The notes beneath the pieces are model-generated. The model was given only the letters and a program-made list of their open reading frames with translations. It was not told the origin of the DNA and made no database searches. From contig BFEA01000300.1 in the NCBI GenBank assembly GCA_003427395.1, forward strand, positions 102,166-122,165: a stretch of 20,000 bases of DNA, written 5' to 3'. The stretch comes from Chara braunii. Lineage: Eukaryota; Streptophyta; Charophyceae; Charales; Characeae. This document shows positions 8,075-16,165 of the stretch, in pieces. Positions within the stretch are counted from its first letter, which is position 1; the number at the start of each line of letters is the position of its first letter. A program made the translations under genes and the position numbers.

Positions 8075-8503
8075 GCCGGGATCGCGCCTGCAGCTGCAGC
8101 TCCCATAGCTAACGGCCCAGGACGTGTAGGAGCCGTGATGGATGATCAGGGGGGAAGTACGGGAATGATGATTTCCAGTGAGGAAGCAGCTGAGCTTATC
8201 CCACTGGAGCAGTACATATCACTAGGATACCCGGGGCTGGGAATGATTGGGACAATTCGATCGGAACTCGAGTCCAGAGATGTCGCCGAGTGGCGGCCTT
8301 CATCGAGCGAAATGGAGACGGGAGGCCCTATCTTTGTTACAGGAGAAATCGATGTCCTTGAGGTTACCCGAGCATTGGATCATCGAATCCCTCTCCCAAT
8401 CGGCCACCTACTTTCCATCTTGGAACAGGCGAACGAACGTATGATGCAGCATTGCAAAGCGAACTGGAAGCGATTCGCCCTTGCACGCGCAAAAGATCAG
8501 TAG
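8075..8503 (+). pseudogene. Gag-protease linker, in frame after the gag TGA
   Basis: The gag frame stays open past its TGA for 142 codons, to TAG 8501. The N-terminal part is Ala/Gly/Pro-rich; a second ATG lies at 8135. The C-terminal part contains DHRIPLPIGHLLSI and MMQHCKANWKRFALARAKDQ, a conserved-looking block of the kind that sits between gag and protease in plant and algal Ty3 polyproteins. It probably has no enzymatic role. Since the same frame also continues after TAG 8501, gag, linker and protease were most likely one uninterrupted frame in the active ancestor. Confidence 0.6.
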
Positions 8504-9808
8504 GCGAAGGCGCCGCCTTCGGAGGAAAAGGCGGACGTCGTCCCTGATCCCATCCGAGTCGGATTAATACAGAAAGATGACAACTTTCTTCGGATCAAGC
8601 CGATTCCGTGGAAGTCGGCCGAATGTGATATTGAAGTTTGGGGAATGCCGCATAGTGAGATCATAGATTCGGGAGCGGTTGTCCTAGCGATATCACTCCG
8701 AGTAGTCGAGAGAGCGGGTAGGAAGAATGATCTGATTATGCTAACCGAGAAGGACCAGCTCGTATCGGCTGACCAGGAGAAGATCAAGACAGTATGGCGT
8801 ATGACGAACGTCGCGTTCCGATTGGGAAAAATGCATGCTTTAGGAGATGTTGTGGTGCTGGATGTGAATACATATGACGTTCTGTTCGGGCTTCCTGCAT
8901 TGGTGGCGCTACGTGCTAATCTGGACTTCGAACGCCGATCCGTCATTCTCCGGAATACCGGGGGAAAGCCGTATGTAATACCCATGAGACTAACTCTTCG
9001 AACGTCGGTTAAGGTAGTACCCCGAATTTCTCCAAAAACAATGGGAGCGCTCCGCATGGTCTTCTGGAATGCACCTGTGGACGGAGGCCAATCATCGAAC
9101 GACGCGTGGAGCGACGACGATGACGACTCAGTCGTTACACAGTTATTACGGCAGCAGATTCACTACCCGCCGCCTTGCACTATTGTGCGTATCATGCATC
9201 TAACCACACGAAATGCTCATATGATGATCATGGGAGAACCCCTCGTACAAATTTCAAGGCTGGTTGACTCCTTGGAACCCCCTCGGACCCTGTACGAAGG
9301 CGTATCTCCCCTTCTCCTTCAGTATAGTGACAAGCGTTCCTTTTGTGATCTCACTAGCTTACCTGGATCCCTGCTTCAGCCCGCAAAAGAAGTTCAGTTG
9401 TTACGTTTGGGAGCCGAAGCAGGTTTTTTGGAACCCCCTCAACACATTGAGGCAAGATCCGATGAATTCGGGGTCAAAATCTCGCCCAAAAACGTGCCCT
9501 GGCGAAACATTTGCGACGGGATAACCCTCGAAGGTCATACAGCGATCAGGGAGGAGGAAGCACAAAAGGTGGCCAGTGTGTTTTCTTGGAGATCAGATCA
9601 CTCCTTTATATCTGCACCGCCTGACACTACTCGGCGTATACACACGAAGGAGGTTAACGTTCGGATTTTGGATCAAATGTATGAATTGCATGTGCCCCAG
9701 TATGTACCTGATGAGATCCACCGGTTGATCGCTGATATTTTAATAGAATATCAAGGGGCGAAGTGTGTTCGATGCCGATATTGGATTACCTGTGGTCGTT
9801 CAGCATGA
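8504..9808 (+). pseudogene. Aspartic protease region of pol
   Basis: This continues the gag frame after TAG 8501 (next methionine at 8645) and runs to TGA 9806. The retropepsin active site is the DSG of SEIIDSGAVVLAIS, with the Asp codon at 8666. The usual hydrophobic flap/ILG-like segment appears as DVLFGLPALVALRANLDFER. The enzyme would cut the polyprotein into its mature parts inside the particle. After the protease about 250 residues of uncharacterised linker lead towards RT, containing two in-frame LEPP segments encoded by an identical 12-mer. Homology to RT switches frame near 9765, so the last dozen codons of this ORF are out of phase with the ancestral protein. Confidence 0.8.
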
Positions 9809-10480
9809 GATTCAGACCGGGAATCATTCCCCGATCCACTGCAAGCTGTACCGATACTCGTTGACAGAGCGCAAGACGGCCTTGCAGTGAATCAAGGAAT
9901 TTGAGGCAAACCGATGGATTGAGCCTGCCACCGGTCCGTGGTCGTTCCCAGTTGTGTTGGTTCCTAAAAAGAACGGGTCAGTCCGCATATGCATCAATTA
10001 TCGAAAGTTAAATGATATCACAATGAAAGATGTGTATCCCCTTCCCCGGATTGATGATCTACTTGATGCGATCGGATGTGCTAACTACTTCAGCAAGTTG
10101 GACATTCGGCATGGGTTTCATCATATCTTGGTGAAAGAAGAAGATCGGCCCAAGACCGCCTTCGTTTTGTTTGAAGGCACGTGGCAGTGGGTTCGGTGCC
10201 CGATGAGAATCTGCAATGCGCCTGCCACGTTTCAGCGGGCGATGAATGTGACTTTTCAGAATTTTGTCAATAAGACGCGGCTGACTCAGGGGATGATTAA
10301 CTTCTGTGTCATTGTGTACATGGATGACATTCTGGTGTACTCGGACACGTTTCACGGACACGCGCAGCACATTGAATGGACGTTGGGTGCGTTGAGAGAC
10401 GCAGGTTTCAAGATTGCGCTGGAGAAGAGCGAATTTTTCCTCCCGAAAATCTCGTTCTTAAGGTATGTGGTGACACATAG
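9765..10480 (+). pseudogene. Reverse transcriptase (RT) domain
   Basis: RT copies the element RNA into cDNA. RT-like sequence begins at 9765 (VFDADIGLPVVVQHEIQT), hits TGA at 9888, then runs through PWSFPVVLVPKKNGSVRICI and FSKLDIRHGFHHI to the catalytic YMDD (VIVYMDDILVYS, 10317-10328). The fingers/palm blocks are in canonical order. The block that normally reads MPFGLxNAPATFQ is MRICNAPATFQ here. Near 10480 one extra base moves the homology into the next frame (continuing GLRPDSRKVAMVKEAPV), so the domain is broken twice. YMDD in place of the usual YVDD/YIDD is seen in some retroelements and could be functional. Confidence 0.88.
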
Positions 10481-11244
10481 GAGGCCTGAGGCCGGACTCT
10501 CGAAAAGTCGCAATGGTCAAAGAGGCCCCGGTTTCGACCTCGCTGACGCAAGTTCGAGCCTTTTTGGGCCTGGCCTCGTATTACCGGCGATTCATCAAGG
10601 GGTTCGCGGCTATAGCAAGGCCTCTGACAAACCTGCTGCGAAAAGAACAGCCCCTTCATTGGGATGACGAGTGCGACCAGGCCTTCGGGGCCCTGAAGGA
10701 TGCTCTCGTCACAACCCCGATTCTGATCCGGCCGGACCCCTCTCGGCAGTTTATTCTCATCACCGACTGGCAGCCGGAGGCTATTTCGGCCATCCTGGCG
10801 CAGAAGGGAAACAATGGGAAGGAGCATGTCATTGAGTACGCTTCTCGGACGGTGCCAGACAAGCGACGAAACGATTCCGCGCCACAAGGAGAATGCTATG
10901 CGGTAGTGTGGGGTATCCAACACTTCCATCTGTATTTGTACGGTCAGAAGTTTCTGCTCGTCACCGACCATGAACCTCTGTTGGCTATGAAAAAGCTAAC
11001 CAACTACACGGGCATGATCGGGCGATGGGCGGTGCGGCTGCAAGAATAAGAATTTGACATTGTTCATCGAAAAATGGAAAGACACGGCAACGCCGACGGA
11101 TTGACACGTTTGCACCGACCCGGTAAAGTACCAAAAGCGGAAGAGATCATACCGTGGAAGGACCCGAACATCAACAACGGTCCAAAGTACGGAGAAGTTG
11201 CGGTTATTCCACGTGGCAAGAAGCCAGTGAAGGGCAATGGGTGA
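10481..11244 (+). pseudogene. RT thumb, RNase H and connection
   Basis: The frame carries on RT homology after the shift near 10480 (TQVRAFLGLASYYRRFIKGF, the typical RT thumb of Ty3 elements). RNase H follows, removing the RNA strand during cDNA synthesis. Candidate catalytic residues are the Asp of ILITDWQPE, the Glu of QGECYAVVW and the Asp of LLVTDHEPLL. TAA at 11047 falls where related proteins have Tyr (LQEY-type context), and the frame then continues with EFDIVHRKMERHGNADGLTR, the usual post-RNase H motif, to TGA 11242. The ATG of the PHD-integrase ORF at 11237 overlaps this stop by 8 bases. Confidence 0.87.
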
Positions 11245-12718
11245 TGGAGGTAATGTCCCGATTCCCTCTCTTTCTTCCCCATCCTCTTCTTTCGCCTCCC
11301 TTCCTGACAAATTTTGCTATTTCTGCGAGGCGATTTCTCGAGTCTATTCCGTCCACATGTGTCCAAAAGGGGCGGGATATGTTGACTGGGTAGATTGTCG
11401 GAAATGTGTTGCACGTGCTCATGGTGCGTGCATACAGTATCGGAGTAGTGATAGGCCCTGGTTCTGTCCCTTATGTCGCACTGACAAGATTTCGACGGAA
11501 GCCCGATTCCTCGATGCCACATCGGAAGGCCCCGACAAAATCCAGAAGTTTAGAAGAGCAAAAGTCTGGACAGATGTCGCCTTGATAGCCACGGTGGTAG
11601 GCAACTCCCTCGAAACCTTCTCCAAGGAGGATCGGAGGAGGGCCAATGAAAGAGCATGGGATTACCGATGGGTGGATGGACGGTTAGAGAAGCGTAAAAC
11701 GGACGGCAGTGGAGCATGGTTAATAGTTCCGCATCCGTTCATGCGGTACGACTGGGTACGAACCGCCCACGAGGAAACGGCGGCACATTTTGCCGTGCGT
11801 ATTACCGAAGCTGCGATTGGCAAAAATCAATGGTACTGGTCCAATATCCGAGACGACGTTAAATTCATCGTCCAACACTGCCAAGTCTGCGTTGCTGACA
11901 AGGCCCCAACCCAACCGCCTAGGTCGATAGTCCCAACTGTGGTTGAAAGGCCGTTTCGGAGGGTTAGTATGGATACTACTGATATAGTGGTGCCCCCTAG
12001 ACCGAATAGTTGCAACTGTTCAATTCTGCTGGTTTTTGTCGACCACTTTTCTAAGTGGATCGAGGCCTACCCTTGCAAGACACGACAAGCCGCGGAAATT
12101 GCGCGGTACGTCAACCGTTTTCTGGGCATGCACCAGGACACAGAGGAGATCCTGACCGACAATGGGGTCGAATTTAGAGGAGAAGTCGAGAGGAATCTGG
12201 TCATACACAGCGTCTCCATACGGCATACGGCCCCGCACATGTCCCAGTCTAACGGATTAGTGGAAAACGCGAATAGGGTGATAAAAACGGCCTTGCGGCG
12301 GAATATTGCGGCACGAGACCCCCGACCCTGGCCTGATATTGTTGACCACATCTTGGCGGTCCATCGCGGAAAGCCCCACGAATTGACGGGTCTGAGCCCC
12401 TTCCAGCTGCGGACCAATAGTGTCGCGCGTGTGTCGATACTGAGCCTCCTAGACGAATCAGGACTCAACCGACGCCCCACAAGGGTCACCGCTCGGGACA
12501 AAGCCAAAAGGCACCTGGAACTCATGGAGCGGTTCCTACCTAGATTGGCCTGGAAGCGCCAACGGTCCACCGAATTGGCCCATGGCCGACAAGTCCGGAG
12601 CTACGAGGCCCGGAACGGGAATGCGGGTCCCAGGACCCAGTATAAGTTAGGGGACATCGTGCAGGTAAGGAAATGTGCGCGCCAGGGTAAACTAGCGCCA
12701 GCAGTATCGAGTGATTGA
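11237..12718 (+). CDS. PHD finger plus integrase
   Basis: This 493-residue ORF joins two modules. Residues 27-80 form a PHD-type C4HC3 zinc finger: C27-x2-C30, then DWVDCRKC (C54, C57), H62, C65 and the typical ending WFCPLC (C77, C80). PHD fingers commonly read histone H3 tails. Integrase follows: an HHCC zinc domain (H178, H184, C215, C218) and an RNase H-fold catalytic core with D246 (SMDTTD), D308 (LTDNG) and E343 (NGLVEN), 34 residues apart, close to the usual DD35E. It inserts cDNA into the chromosome. The ATG at 11237 overlaps the preceding stop. The frame ends early at 12718: the C-terminal homology jumps one frame near 12700, inside the GPY/F-like region. Confidence 0.9.
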   Translation: MGDGGNVPIPSLSSPSSSFASLPDKFCYFCEAISRVYSVHMCPKGAGYVDWVDCRKCVARAHGACIQYRSSDRPWFCPLCRTDKISTEARFLDATSEGPDKIQKFRRAKVWTDVALIATVVGNSLETFSKEDRRRANERAWDYRWVDGRLEKRKTDGSGAWLIVPHPFMRYDWVRTAHEETAAHFAVRITEAAIGKNQWYWSNIRDDVKFIVQHCQVCVADKAPTQPPRSIVPTVVERPFRRVSMDTTDIVVPPRPNSCNCSILLVFVDHFSKWIEAYPCKTRQAAEIARYVNRFLGMHQDTEEILTDNGVEFRGEVERNLVIHSVSIRHTAPHMSQSNGLVENANRVIKTALRRNIAARDPRPWPDIVDHILAVHRGKPHELTGLSPFQLRTNSVARVSILSLLDESGLNRRPTRVTARDKAKRHLELMERFLPRLAWKRQRSTELAHGRQVRSYEARNGNAGPRTQYKLGDIVQVRKCARQGKLAPAVSSD

Positions 12719-12938
12719 ACTCGGACCCAACGGCGTGGACACCGTGCGCCTCGCTCCCGAGATTTTCGGCAGTCGATTGGCTCGCCCGATCACACATCAC
12801 GTGTCCTATCTCCGTCTTCTTCCCTCTATTCCGTCTCCATCCCCATCAACCTCTCCCGACGACGACTCTATCTCCTCTGCATCTCCTTCTCCTTCTCAAT
12901 CTCTGTCGGATACGCCGTCACCCTCGCCATCGCCATGA
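12702..12938 (+). pseudogene. Integrase C-terminal GPY/F-like tail
   Basis: This frame resumes the integrase after a one-base shift near 12700: QYRVIELGPNGVDTVRL, then ARPITHHVSYLRLLP, matching the end of Ty3 integrases (GDxVxVRK...KLxPxxxGPYxV...HVSxLxxxP). About 30 Ser/Pro/Asp-rich residues follow, with repeated SPSP, instead of a chromodomain. The TGA at 12936 lies inside ATGA, which also provides the start codon of the next ORF. The split from the previous ORF falls inside one domain, so here I read it as a mutation, not a true boundary. Confidence 0.7.
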
Positions 12939-13411
12939 GCTTTATGGAGGAGAGAGCTCTAAGTGAAGAAGCAATGGTAGCACGGGGGAATTAGACACTG
13001 CGGCAGGTGCTTCATCCTCGTCTTAGTCCGGANCTTCAGCGGGCTGCGCAATTCTTCTGCTCGAAGGGCGTCTACGCGGCAGCAGAGATCCACGTCGACG
13101 GGAGGGCTGACGCGATCATATTGGCCGAAGCTGTCGGGTTGCGACAGCGAACATCTGTGGACGTCGGTCGGATAACGGTGGTGGTTAACTTCAGCGGGGA
13201 TCTCACGGCGATCCCCCCCATCCGACACAGGAGAATCAAGGCGACGTTGCTTCTGTGGGCGCACAATCTTCAGAACGAGTGGACCCAGATCCTGGCGCAC
13301 CAAGGGGACGTGATCGCACCAATTCGAGCGATCGAATACAGCGGCCTTCGGCTGGATCGGCGTGACTTGCCGACGCAATTACCCCCTCTCATCCCCTTCC
13401 ATCCCCGATGA
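12935..13411 (+). pseudogene. Accessory ORF A after integrase, unknown
   Basis: It starts at ATG 12935, sharing ATGA with the pol stop. After 19 codons (MSFMEERALSEEAMVARGN) it meets TAG 12992 and then stays open in the same frame to TGA 13409. That makes about 158 codons including one premature stop, compatible with CAG-to-TAG. The body (SKGVYAAAEIHVDGRADAII, then RITVVVNFSGDLTAIPPI) alternates hydrophobic and polar residues like a small mixed alpha/beta protein; I recognise no family. One N lies at 13033. Its position between integrase and the 3' LTR is where envelope-like or accessory genes occur in long plant Ty3 elements, but no signal peptide or membrane segment is evident. Confidence 0.5.
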
Positions 13412-14394
13412 GTTCCTTCCCGATCTCTACTTTCGAGCTTCCTTCTTCCTTCCCCACCTTTTGGCAGTCCGATCTTCATCCCCGCTTCTCCTTGTGCACA
13501 GATTCTCTGGTTGTTCCCCTCATCGATCCCTCTCAGTGGGACGCGTGGCGCGGAGACTTCATCGAACTCTCACTGTGTTTGGCGAAAGTAAGGGTGACGT
13601 GGACGAGGGATGAGAGCAATTATCCGCGGTCTGAGCGATTGGAGCTCCTTTTGATTCAGGCGTGGCGGACGGAAGTCGAAGGGGACCTTCTCGGTTTTCT
13701 ATTCGGGGCAGTGCGTCCAGGCTGTCAGAGGCTTCTCACCCAGGAGCTTACGGTTCCAATTGCGCAACTGGCCGACCATCTTGACGTCAGCATTGTCTCC
13801 CAGGTCGACCCGCGCTTGGTGCCCCACGTCACCTCGCGCACGCTGTCGGCGTATCTTCAGTGGCCAGCTTGCGTGGAAGGCTTCCCATCGAGAATTCCGC
13901 CTTCATGGTTGGATTATTTGGATCCGCACGACATCGTGGATCCCGCTTTCTATAGACCGCCGTGTGAAGACGAAGTGGAGGAGATAATCCGCGAGGAGCT
14001 CGCGGAAGAAATTTCGGAGGAAGAGGAGGAGAATCTGAACGAAGACGACGGGGAGCCGACACAGCAACAAGAAGGAGACGAAGACGAGCTCCTGCAAACG
14101 GAGAGCGAAGAAGAAGCAGAAGAAGAAGACAGCGAGCAGGGGAGCGACGATGACATCGACGACGAGCAGGCCAACGAGGATCCCCAGCTAGAAATTGCGC
14201 CGGTTGCTTTCCGATCAGCAATGATCCAACGCTCGACTCGGAGCCACCTCAGCCAGACGACGACCATGTGGCCCAGGTGGCTGGGCTGTCCGCTCGTCGG
14301 CCTCCTTCCCCACCGCGGCGCCGCCGACGAAGCCGCTCCCCCCCGCCTCCCTCTCCCTCGCAGCCCGTCCCCCACTTCGAGCATGTCGAGATGA
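13408..14394 (+). CDS. Accessory ORF B, acidic protein, unknown
   Basis: This 328-codon ORF has its ATG at 13408 within ATGA, shared with the stop of ORF A; an in-frame stop at 13363 excludes a much longer N-terminus. Residues 1-185 look globular, with several Trp (PSQWDAWRGDFIELSL, LLIQAWRTEVEGDLL). Residues 187-262 are strikingly acidic (runs of Glu/Asp), and the last about 65 residues are low-complexity. The acidic composition continues briefly in the next frame from about 14220 (SEPPQPDDDH) before an Arg/Ser/Pro-rich run. A frameshift near 14200 joining B to the next ORF is therefore a fair alternative to separate proteins. No family is recognised; acidic tails often bind basic proteins such as histones, but that is speculation here. 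Confidence 0.6.
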   Translation: MSSFPISTFELPSSFPTFWQSDLHPRFSLCTDSLVVPLIDPSQWDAWRGDFIELSLCLAKVRVTWTRDESNYPRSERLELLLIQAWRTEVEGDLLGFLFGAVRPGCQRLLTQELTVPIAQLADHLDVSIVSQVDPRLVPHVTSRTLSAYLQWPACVEGFPSRIPPSWLDYLDPHDIVDPAFYRPPCEDEVEEIIREELAEEISEEEEENLNEDDGEPTQQQEGDEDELLQTESEEEAEEEDSEQGSDDDIDDEQANEDPQLEIAPVAFRSAMIQRSTRSHLSQTTTMWPRWLGCPLVGLLPHRGAADEAAPPRLPLPRSPSPTSSMSR

Positions 14395-14915
14395 GGCCGA
14401 TCGGTCTTCGTCGTCGGTCTCTCTCTCTCCGCCCCCATGACTTCCTCACCCTGCGCCAGTTCACCCATCCCGCCGTCTTCCCCCACAACCTCTTCCCCCG
14501 CGACACTTTCCATCATTACTTCTCCATCCGTCTCTCTGTCACAGTCCATCCCCACTCATCCTCCCGGCGTGCTTCCCCCGAGTTCCCTCTCCATGTACTT
14601 CTCTCCATCATTGGATGGCGTCGTATTAACGCCGTAGAGGTTTATTGCCTCATCACGGGGTCAATCCCCGCATGCGGCGATCGCGATCGGTTTCGCGCGG
14701 CGCTTCTTAGGACCTTCGCCACTCTTTATCCCGACTACCTCGCTTCTCTCCCCACTACTGGCCGCCGATTACCCCGCTTCCATAGAATCGTCCATCATCG
14801 GAGCCTTTCGGAGACGGACGACGAGCTGGAACGCTTCTTCTCGGCTATCCTGACTCATCCCCCATCAACACCTCCGCCTGCCTATCGTCTTCCTTTCCCT
14901 CTTCCCCACGAATGA
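14391..14915 (+). CDS. Accessory ORF C, basic protein, unknown
   Basis: The frame starts at ATG 14391 inside ATGA shared with the ORF B stop and encodes 174 residues. The N-terminus is Arg-rich (MRPIGLRRRSLSLRPHDFLT), and the middle is His/Phe/Pro-rich and then helical-looking (RASPEFPLHVLLSIIGWRRI and DRFRAALLRTFATLYPDYLA). Near the C-terminus is ETDDELERFFSAILTH, followed by a Pro-rich end. No known domain is recognised. The same frame is open upstream to at least 14190 with SPPRRRRRSRSPPPP, so this could instead be the C-terminal half of ORF B joined through a frameshift. The pairing of an acidic protein with a basic one is notable. Confidence 0.5.
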   Translation: MRPIGLRRRSLSLRPHDFLTLRQFTHPAVFPHNLFPRDTFHHYFSIRLSVTVHPHSSSRRASPEFPLHVLLSIIGWRRINAVEVYCLITGSIPACGDRDRFRAALLRTFATLYPDYLASLPTTGRRLPRFHRIVHHRSLSETDDELERFFSAILTHPPSTPPPAYRLPFPLPHE

Positions 14916-15094
14916 CAACAACCGGGATACGACGGCCGCACAGCATGACTTCCACACTCGTTCGCACGATATGCGGCAGGAAAGAAGATCAACCATCCAC
15001 GGCCAATCAATCGAAGATGAGCGACACGTCAGCCAGCAAGCAGGAGCTTGTTTATCTTTGGAACCCCCTGGGCGTCACATATGTGACGAACTAG
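14912..15094 (+). CDS. Accessory ORF D, 60 residues, ends in the 3' LTR
   Basis: ATG 14912 shares ATGA with the ORF C stop. The product is polar and Ser/Thr-rich (MTTTGIRRPHSMTSTLVRTI...), without a recognisable domain or membrane segment. The last codons (YVTN then TAG) lie in the LTR: the terminal TGTGACGAACTAG supplies the stop. A frame of this length can arise by chance, so its main support is the repeated overlap pattern. Confidence 0.3.
   Translation: MTTTGIRRPHSMTSTLVRTICGRKEDQPSTANQSKMSDTSASKQELVYLWNPLGVTYVTN
15073..15088. repeat. 16-bp perfect palindrome at the internal/3' LTR junction
   Basis: CGTCACATATGTGACG spans the start of the 3' LTR (TGTGACG from 15082). The 11 bases before the central TA (TGGGCGTCACA, 15069-15079) are identical to the last 11 bases of the 3' LTR (17492-17502). 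The site therefore reads like an LTR end joined to an LTR start. No purine-rich polypurine tract is present at the usual place. Confidence 0.8.
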
Positions 15095-16120
15095 CTTCTG
15101 TAACGCGCGACTTTCGGCGCGAAGTGCTAAGCGGGGTCCCACGTCGATTGGACGGGTTGATGGAAAATTGCATGTGTCCTTGCCTTTTTGTTGTTTCTTC
15201 GTTCTCGCACGAGCCCCTGATGGCAGTTGGGGACAATTCGGGAATACCAGGGGAAAAGGGGGCAAAACTTGGTTGGATGCGGAGTGCTCGCCGTGTGCGC
15301 GATTAATAAACATCGACGTCTCTTCTTTTCTTTCGTTTCCCGTTTTTTCTTTCGTTTTGTCGGACTCTTGGGCGCGCAGACATCGCGCGGGAATTTCGGT
15401 GTGTCTTTTTGAATTTCTTTCTTGAATTTTCTTTTCGAATCTTGGTCGGAGCCATATGGTCTTCGGAATTTTGATTCTCTTTTCGGACCTTTTCGGCAGA
15501 CTAGCTAGGAATTTAGGAATATTGGAATTTATGAGGTGCTGCTCCACATGTTCGCGCGCTCTTTCTTGCTGCTGCGCCGGAACCTTGATTGATTGGCGCC
15601 TCAATCCTTTTTTTGCAACTGTATTTTTTGGCGCATACTTTTGTAACTGTATCTTTCTGTTTCTTGCTTCTTCTTCTTCCCGCCTCGTTTCTTCCTCCCC
15701 CCCCCCTTGCCTACATTGGGTAGCCGCGTTTGCATGTTCGGATCGGTGCGTGGAGTGGGTACGTCCCCCACGCCGCGGCCCGACCATGCAAACGCAGGCA
15801 CTCCCTTTCCCCCACCTATCTACGTCTTTGTAATTCCGTGTTCTTCGCGCATGCATGCACGCTATAAATTTCGGCTGCGCGATTGACTTACTCTCTTAAC
15901 AGTTGCTGGATGCTCGGGGTGGCGCGATCGAGAGGGTCGGCACACAAGCGAAGTAAGAGGTGAGTGAAGTGGGAGTCGAGCGACCNGACGAGCTGGTGCC
16001 GAATGCGCGTGGTTGACGCGGGCCACGACGGACTGTGGGCGCGGAGTGAACCTAACGGGTGCAGGAGGACTAAGCGGGGTGACGACTTTGTGTGTTGGTG
16101 CGCGACGACGGACTGTCGGC

Positions 16121-16165
<45 letters not shown>

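Noticed and set aside
9805-9808. Another ATGA at the end of the protease frame, seemingly part of the same overlap chain
   Set aside because: The frame it opens ends after 19 codons, and RT homology lies in a different frame starting upstream at 9765, so this one is coincidental.
12700-12938. Chromodomain at the integrase C-terminus
   Set aside because: After the HVSYLRLLP motif there is only a Ser/Pro/Asp-rich tail; no aromatic-cage chromodomain pattern is seen.
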